Shown in pieces: positions 59,211-64,000 of a stretch of 64,000 bases of DNA (the stretch's first letter is position 1; each line of letters begins with the position of its first letter). Source of the DNA: Platanthera guangdongensis (Eukaryota > Streptophyta > Magnoliopsida > Asparagales > Orchidaceae); NCBI GenBank assembly GCA_039583875.1, contig CM077150.1:1332501-1396500 (forward strand), read 5' to 3'. Position numbers and translations under genes: made by a program. Under the pieces are notes generated by a model. The model worked only from the letters and a program-made list of their open reading frames with translations. It was not told where the DNA came from and did not search any database.

Positions 59211-60315
59211 TGTTGGAGCATGCGTTCCGCGCTTCTTAGTTTGAGAATAACAAATCCCGGATGTATTTGATCTTGGTATGTGTTTTAAATGTGCAGGGAC
59301 AATAGCATTTTTATGTACAAAAGAAAGGCTGAGCATGGCATTGATGAAAAGGAAAAACGCGCTATCACTGGCGATAACGATACCGCGGGCGATAGCATAG
59401 TCAGTTCCTGCTGACGTCAGCCTTAATGCGCACGTTGCCGCGCACGAAGTCAGTCACGATCAGCGATATCGCCGGGCGATACCGATGTCGCCGCGCGATA
59501 TCCCACGATCGTCACGTTCTCCACTCAGATCTGAAAATCAGCGCGACGTGTGCCACGTGTCAAGCAACGGAGAGTTATCACTATCGCGGGGCGTTAACGC
59601 TAACGCCGGCGATAGCGTGAAATGATATATACGGCCAAAAATTTCAGGGAAGAGTTACACAGCACAGAGATTTGTTTTCCCAGAGAATTTTCAGAGCCTT
59701 CATCTCCGTTTCCAGACGAACTCCCTTGGTCCGTTGAAATCTCAAGAGCGAAGGAGATACGACCGTGTGTTCAAGATTGGAGATCTTCTTGTTGGTCCAC
59801 CATCATCTTCAGAGCTCGTGATTTTGAGGGAGTTTTTAAGTTTTACTATTGTACTTTCATTTTCATCTTTTATCTTTGTAATTGGGTAGGGAAAATCATC
59901 ACCTTGTGTGTGGTGTCTAAGTCCGTGTGTGGCTTAGGGGAAAATCACCACCTTGTGTGTGGTGTCTAGGTCCGTGTGAGGCTTAGGAGTAAATCGCAGC
60001 GAGTTGTGCAGCGTCTAGATCATAGGTTTGATCTAGGGGGAGGCTAGTAGGCATATCTAGGGAGATATTGACTATAGCCTACCAGTTCTTGGGAGAAGGA
60101 TCGAAAAAAAAAAAACTAACTATTATCGTTGTAAGCCTTGATTTCAAGCTTTATTGGAATCATTTTACATTTTCATTTTGGAGAAGTATAATCTTGTTTT
60201 TCATTTCATTGATTTGTCTCATTCGTACTAGCTAGTCTTATATTTTATAAAAAGTAAGAAAATTTTTAAAGAGCCCTTATTCACCCCCCCTCTAAGGGCG
60301 CCACAAGATCCTACA
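59211..60315 (+). repeat. 5' LTR of a Sirevirus-like copia element
   Basis: From TGTTGGAGCA to GATCCTACA (1,105 bp), with short inverted ends TGTTGGA/TCCTACA. The TATA box TATATAC is at 59,626-59,632. The U3 region holds many CGATA/TATCG-containing palindromic words (59,350-59,620). It is inserted in the RNase H frame of the previous copia; the 3' LTR is outside the window. Confidence 0.8.
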
Positions 60316-60317
60316 AG

Positions 60318-60329
60318 TGGTATCAGAGC
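60318..60329 (+). promoter_or_regulatory. Primer binding site, initiator tRNA-Met
   Basis: TGGTATCAGAGC two bases after the LTR end, the usual copia primer site. Confidence 0.9.
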
Positions 60330-60365
60330 GAGGTTATTCCTAATACGGTTTCACCACCAGGAATT

Positions 60366-62299
60366 ATGGCGCAGCATGACCATGCTTTCTCTGAGGGGCA
60401 AGGAATTAGCAGACCTCCATTATTCACTGGATCTGACTATAATTACTGGAAAACTAGGATGAAGTGTTTTCTTATTTCTCTTGATATTGAGGTTTGGAAT
60501 ATGGTAGAGACTAATTATGTTCATCCCACTTATACAGTAGGCAATGTAGAAATGGAAAAACCAAAAGATAAATGTGATGATCAAGATAAACTAAGATGCA
60601 AAAATAATGCAAAAGCTATGAATGCATTATTTTGTGCACTAGATAGGACTGAATTTAATAGAACGTGTGCTTGTAGTAATGCTTATGAGATTTGGAATTT
60701 ACTTGAAGTAACTCATGAAGGTACCTCGCAGGTGAAGGACTCGAAGCTGTTTCAACTTGAATCGGAATTTGAGAAGTTTAGGATGGAAGTGGATGAGGAC
60801 GTAGACTCAATGTACACCAGATTCACCAAGATAGTGAATGACTCAAAAGTACTTGGAAAAATTTTTTCAAATGGTGATTTGGTGAGAAAACTTCTTAGAT
60901 CTCTCCCCCCTAAGTTTAATCTCAAAGTGACGGCTATTTCTGAATCTCATGATCTTAAATCTCTGAATATTGAAAGCCTGATTGGGAACTTGAAAACTCA
61001 TGAAGTTGAATTAAAAATTCAACAACAAGAGTACATGGAGCCTAAGAAGAAGGGGTTGGCTTTAAGATCTAAGAAAGAAGAATGCAGTAATTCTGAGGAT
61101 GAAGAAGATGATGAGGAGAGTCTCTTTGTAAGAAAGTTTAAAAAATTTATGAGAAATCCGGAGAGGAGAAATGCTTTTAAAAAGTACTTTAAGAAGGAGA
61201 CGTTTAGAAAGAAAAAACAAAAGGATGACGACGATGAAGAGGAAGAGAGACCCCCACCGGAGTGCTATCATTGCAGGAAGTTAGGACACATACGAAGCAA
61301 GTGTCCAAAGTACTTGAAAGAACTTAAGGAAAAGAAGCACAAAGGGAAGAAGAAGGTCCTGAAGGCTGAAACATGGGATGATACTACTTCTGATGGTGCA
61401 AGCAGTTCAAGCTCAAGCGAGGAGGAGGAGGCCAATATGTGCCTAATGGGAAAAAGCATCACATCTGATGACGAGTGCAGTGTCCAAAGCGACACTGAGG
61501 TAACTCCTCCAACTTATGATGAATTATTTCTGAATTTTTAAATACTTGCAAATATCTTGAAAAAAGTTTAAAAGATAATGATATTCTTAAAACTGAAAAT
61601 AAAGTTTTGATTAAAGAAAACAAAAAATTGTTAAATGAAAATAAGACTATTGGAAAAGAAAAAGTCTCTTGCCAAGAGTGTGATCACTTTATCGGAAGAG
61701 TAAAAGAACTTGAAGAATCTCTTTCCAAATCTCATTCAGAAATAAAAATTCTTAATAAAAAGAATGAGATTTTAGAGAGAGATCTGAAATCTTCTATTTC
61801 CAAAGTCCATGAAGGAAAGAAAGCTTTTGAACGTAGATGTGTAAATCTAGTATCCGAGAACAATGAAATGAGAAAGCAGATTCATGACCTAACACTAGCC
61901 ATGAAAAAATTTGGATTGGGCCAAAGATCACTGGATATGATCTTAGGTTACCAATGTCACGGATCTGGAAGATTTGGACTCGGATACACGACTGGAAGCT
62001 ATCGCCCGGCGATAGGTACTACCGCCGGCGATAGCGAGAAATCCAGAAAGTCAAATTTTAAAAATTATGATAATGGTAAATTAACTGATACTACCTTTTC
62101 TCACAGTAAAAGTTCAGAGAAGTTATATTCTTCTTGCTACATTACATGTGTCAAATGCAATAGATTTGGTCACACCACGGACTCGTGCTGGAAGAAAGGA
62201 AAAAGTAAAATTAAGCAAATCTGGATGCCTAAGGCCTCTACCTATACTATGGGTGGAACCACTTGGGTAGCCAGATCTTTACTCACATCCTCTTTCTAG
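60366..62299 (+). CDS. Sirevirus-like gag, with one frame break and an in-frame TAG
   Basis: ATG at 60,366. The first frame (391 codons, to 61,541) holds [20 protein letters not shown], the copia gag core, a charged region and the zinc knuckle [14 protein letters not shown], then TYDELFLNF and TAA. The sequence continues in the minus-one frame across a T5 run (about 61,534-61,538) with a coiled-coil ([17 protein letters not shown]) and a second knuckle [14 protein letters not shown], to TAG at 62,297-62,299. The long gag with acidic and coiled-coil parts is typical of Sireviruses. The shift may be a mutation or homopolymer error. Confidence 0.85.
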
Positions 62300-64000
62300 G
62301 TGTGTTGGCAGGCTAAGGACAAAGAAGACGTGTGGTACTTGGACTCAGGTTGTTCAAAGCACATGACGGGCAATAAAGAGAAGTTTCTTAGCCTGGAGAT
62401 GAAGAAAGGAGGAGTCGTTACATTTGGAGATAATGGTAAAGGAAAAATCATCGGCATCGGTGTTGTGGGTAACGACAGTTTTTCAATTTCAAATGTTTTG
62501 TTAGTAGAAGGTTTAAAACATAATTTGATTTCTATTAGCCAACTATGTGATAAGGGTTTAAATGTTCTGTTTGAATCTTCTACAAATTTATGCAAAATCA
62601 TTGATTCCAAAACAAATGAAATTATTTTTACCGCCCCTAGATGTCATAACGTATATATGATTAAATTTTATGATTTTTCAAATTCTACTTTAAAATGTTT
62701 TTTATCAAAAAATGATGAGTTAGAATTATGGCATAGGCGACTTGGACATACTAGTGCAAAGTTAATTAAAAAACTTTCAAAAGATAAATTAATAAAAGGT
62801 TTACCACTGCTAGATGGAAATTTGCCTTCATTATGTGAGCCTTGTCAAAAAGGAAAATTTACAAAATCATCTTTTAAAAGTAAAAATATTATTTCTACAA
62901 CTAGGCCACTCCAATTAATTCATATGGATTTATTTGGGCCAATCACTATTTCTAGCTTAGGAGGTAGAAAGTATACATTTGTATTGATTGATGATTATTC
63001 ACGTTTTTGTTGGACTTTGTTTCTAACCTCAAAATCCGATGCGTTTTCAGAATTTTCTAAATTGTGTTTGCGTATTCAAAATGAATTTGAATTAAAAATT
63101 AAACGCATACGTTCGGATCATGGAGGAGAATTTGAAAATGAAAAGTTTATTTCTTTTTGTACGGAGTTAGGAATTAAACATGAATTTTCCACTCCACGCA
63201 CACCACAGCAAAATGGTGTAGTGGAGAGGAAAAATAGGACTCTTCAAGAGCTAGCCCGTACAATGTTATCTGAATTTTCTTTACCAAAATCTTTTTGGGC
63301 TGAAGCGGTGAGTACTGCATGTTATGTAATTAATAGAGTAATGCTTCGCCCTATTTTAAAAGTAACTCCTTATGAATTAATTTTTAATAAAAAACCAAAT
63401 GTTTCTTATTTCAAAGTTTTTGGGTGTAAATGTTTTATTTTAAATTCTAAAGATTCCTTAGGAAAATTTGATGAAAAATGTGATGAAGGAGTTTTCATTG
63501 GGTATTCTTCAACTAGTAAAGCTTATAGAGTTTTTAATAAACGAACGAAAATAGTTGAAAAATCTATTCATGTTAGGTTTGATGAGTTTGTTTCATGTGT
63601 AGATAAGAAAACTACAGGAAAAGAAGATACACCCCTTCCTTTGGTGGAGAATGATGATGAAGAACATGAAAGGAATGAAGAAGGAAAAGAAGAAGAAGAA
63701 AGAGAACAACATGTCCCTCCAAGGGAATTGATATTTTCAAAGGATCATCCGAAGGAGCTTATTATTGGAGATCCACAAAAAGGGGTAAGTACTCGTTCTT
63801 CTTTACATGTTTTATTTTCAAACATTTGCTTTGTCTCTGAAATAGAACCAAAAGATGTTTTCACCGCTTTAAATGATGAATTTTGGTTTTTAGCTATGAA
63901 CGAAGAACTTAATCAATTTGAACGTAATAAGGTTTGGAATCTTGTAGAACGACCCAAAAATCATCCTGTAGTTGGAGTAAATTGGATTTTTAAAAATAAA
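62300..64000 (+). CDS. Sirevirus-like pol: protease, integrase, start of RT, runs off the window
   Basis: Open from the codon after TAG at 62,297 to the right edge, in the same frame as the preceding coiled-coil/knuckle segment. Protease [19 protein letters not shown] (about 62,330); GAG-pre-integrase [17 protein letters not shown] and [14 protein letters not shown]; integrase core [22 protein letters not shown] and [20 protein letters not shown] (DDE residues present); then acidic linker and RT start [30 protein letters not shown]. No disabling change is seen apart from the preceding TAG. Confidence 0.9.
   Translation, partial: MCWQAKDKEDVWYLDSGCSKHMTGNKEKFLSLEMKKGGVVTFGDNGKGKIIGIGVVGNDSFSISNVLLVEGLKHNLISISQLCDKGLNVLFESSTNLCKIIDSKTNEIIFTAPRCHNVYMIKFYDFSNSTLKCFLSKNDELELWHRRLGHTSAKLIKKLSKDKLIKGLPLLDGNLPSLCEPCQKGKFTKSSFKSKNIISTTRPLQLIHMDLFGPITISSLGGRKYTFVLIDDYSRFCWTLFLTSKSDAFSEFSKLCLRIQNEFELKIKRIRSDHGGEFENEKFISFCTELGIKHEFSTPRTPQQNGVVERKNRTLQELARTMLSEFSLPKSFWAEAVSTACYVINRVMLRPILKVTPYELIFNKKPNVSYFKVFGCKCFILNSKDSLGKFDEKCDEGVFIGYSSTSKAYRVFNKRTKIVEKSIHVRFDEFVSCVDKKTTGKEDTPLPLVENDDEEHERNEEGKEEEEREQHVPPRELIFSKDHPKELIIGDPQKGVSTRSSLHVLFSNICFVSEIEPKDVFTALNDEFWFLAMNEELNQFERNKVWNLVERPKNHPVVGVNWIFKNK

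Overview
The window looks like gene-poor, repeat-dense nuclear DNA of a flowering plant. The support is plant-type spliced genes (a TIM14/PAM18 J-protein, a PLS-class pentatricopeptide repeat protein, a phytoene synthase 3' fragment, a membralin-like gene), Athila-like Ty3/gypsy and Ty1/copia elements with plant primer sites, and Au-like and other tRNA-derived SINEs. The species cannot be fixed from sequence alone.

Layout. 1-7,550 is the gene-rich edge: the last two TIM14 exons (+), a small MITE-like element, an intact single-exon PPR gene (-), a phytoene synthase 3' fragment of two exons (+), and the last six exons of a membralin-like gene (-). From 7,553 almost everything lies inside membralin introns. 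Two more membralin exons, in phase with perfect splice sites, sit at 39,158-39,241 and 54,659-54,738, giving introns of about 31.6 kb and 15.4 kb. The 5' exons are not seen and probably lie past the right edge.

The 31.6-kb intron holds fold-back DNA (8.26-9.56 kb), a copia gag relic with an Au-like SINE that has a 15-bp target duplication, five abutting SINE copies in alternating orientation (11.97-13.06 kb), and an Athila-like element (16,607-37,254) flanked by the 5-bp duplication CTCGT. Both LTR positions of that element are palindromes. The left one is an inverted duplication of the LTR 3' part (arms about 2.56 kb). The right one is an inverted duplication of the LTR 5' part (arms 177 bp). 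This is the arrangement expected if the internal region flipped by recombination between the LTR centres. The element is interrupted by a 500-N gap, and the 7.2 kb on each side of the gap are the same sequence, so one copy is probably an unmerged contig overlap.

The 15.4-kb intron holds a class II element carrying a coding-like GC-rich segment (39,506-40,738), a second Au-like SINE, and a decayed copia element (43,585 to about 53,785). That copia is itself invaded by a hAT-like MITE, an unclassified 1.37-kb insert which in turn contains a solo LTR, and a 2.1-kb solo-LTR-like sequence in its 3' LTR. Right of the 54.7-kb exon, a short-LTR copia (from 55,124) lacks a recognisable gag and is cut in its RNase H by a Sirevirus-like copia (5' LTR 59,211-60,315, gag and pol running off the window).

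The host genes do not form a functional unit with one another. The common theme is one conserved housekeeping-type gene stretched over nearly 50 kb by successive layers of retroelements while keeping its exons and splice signals.
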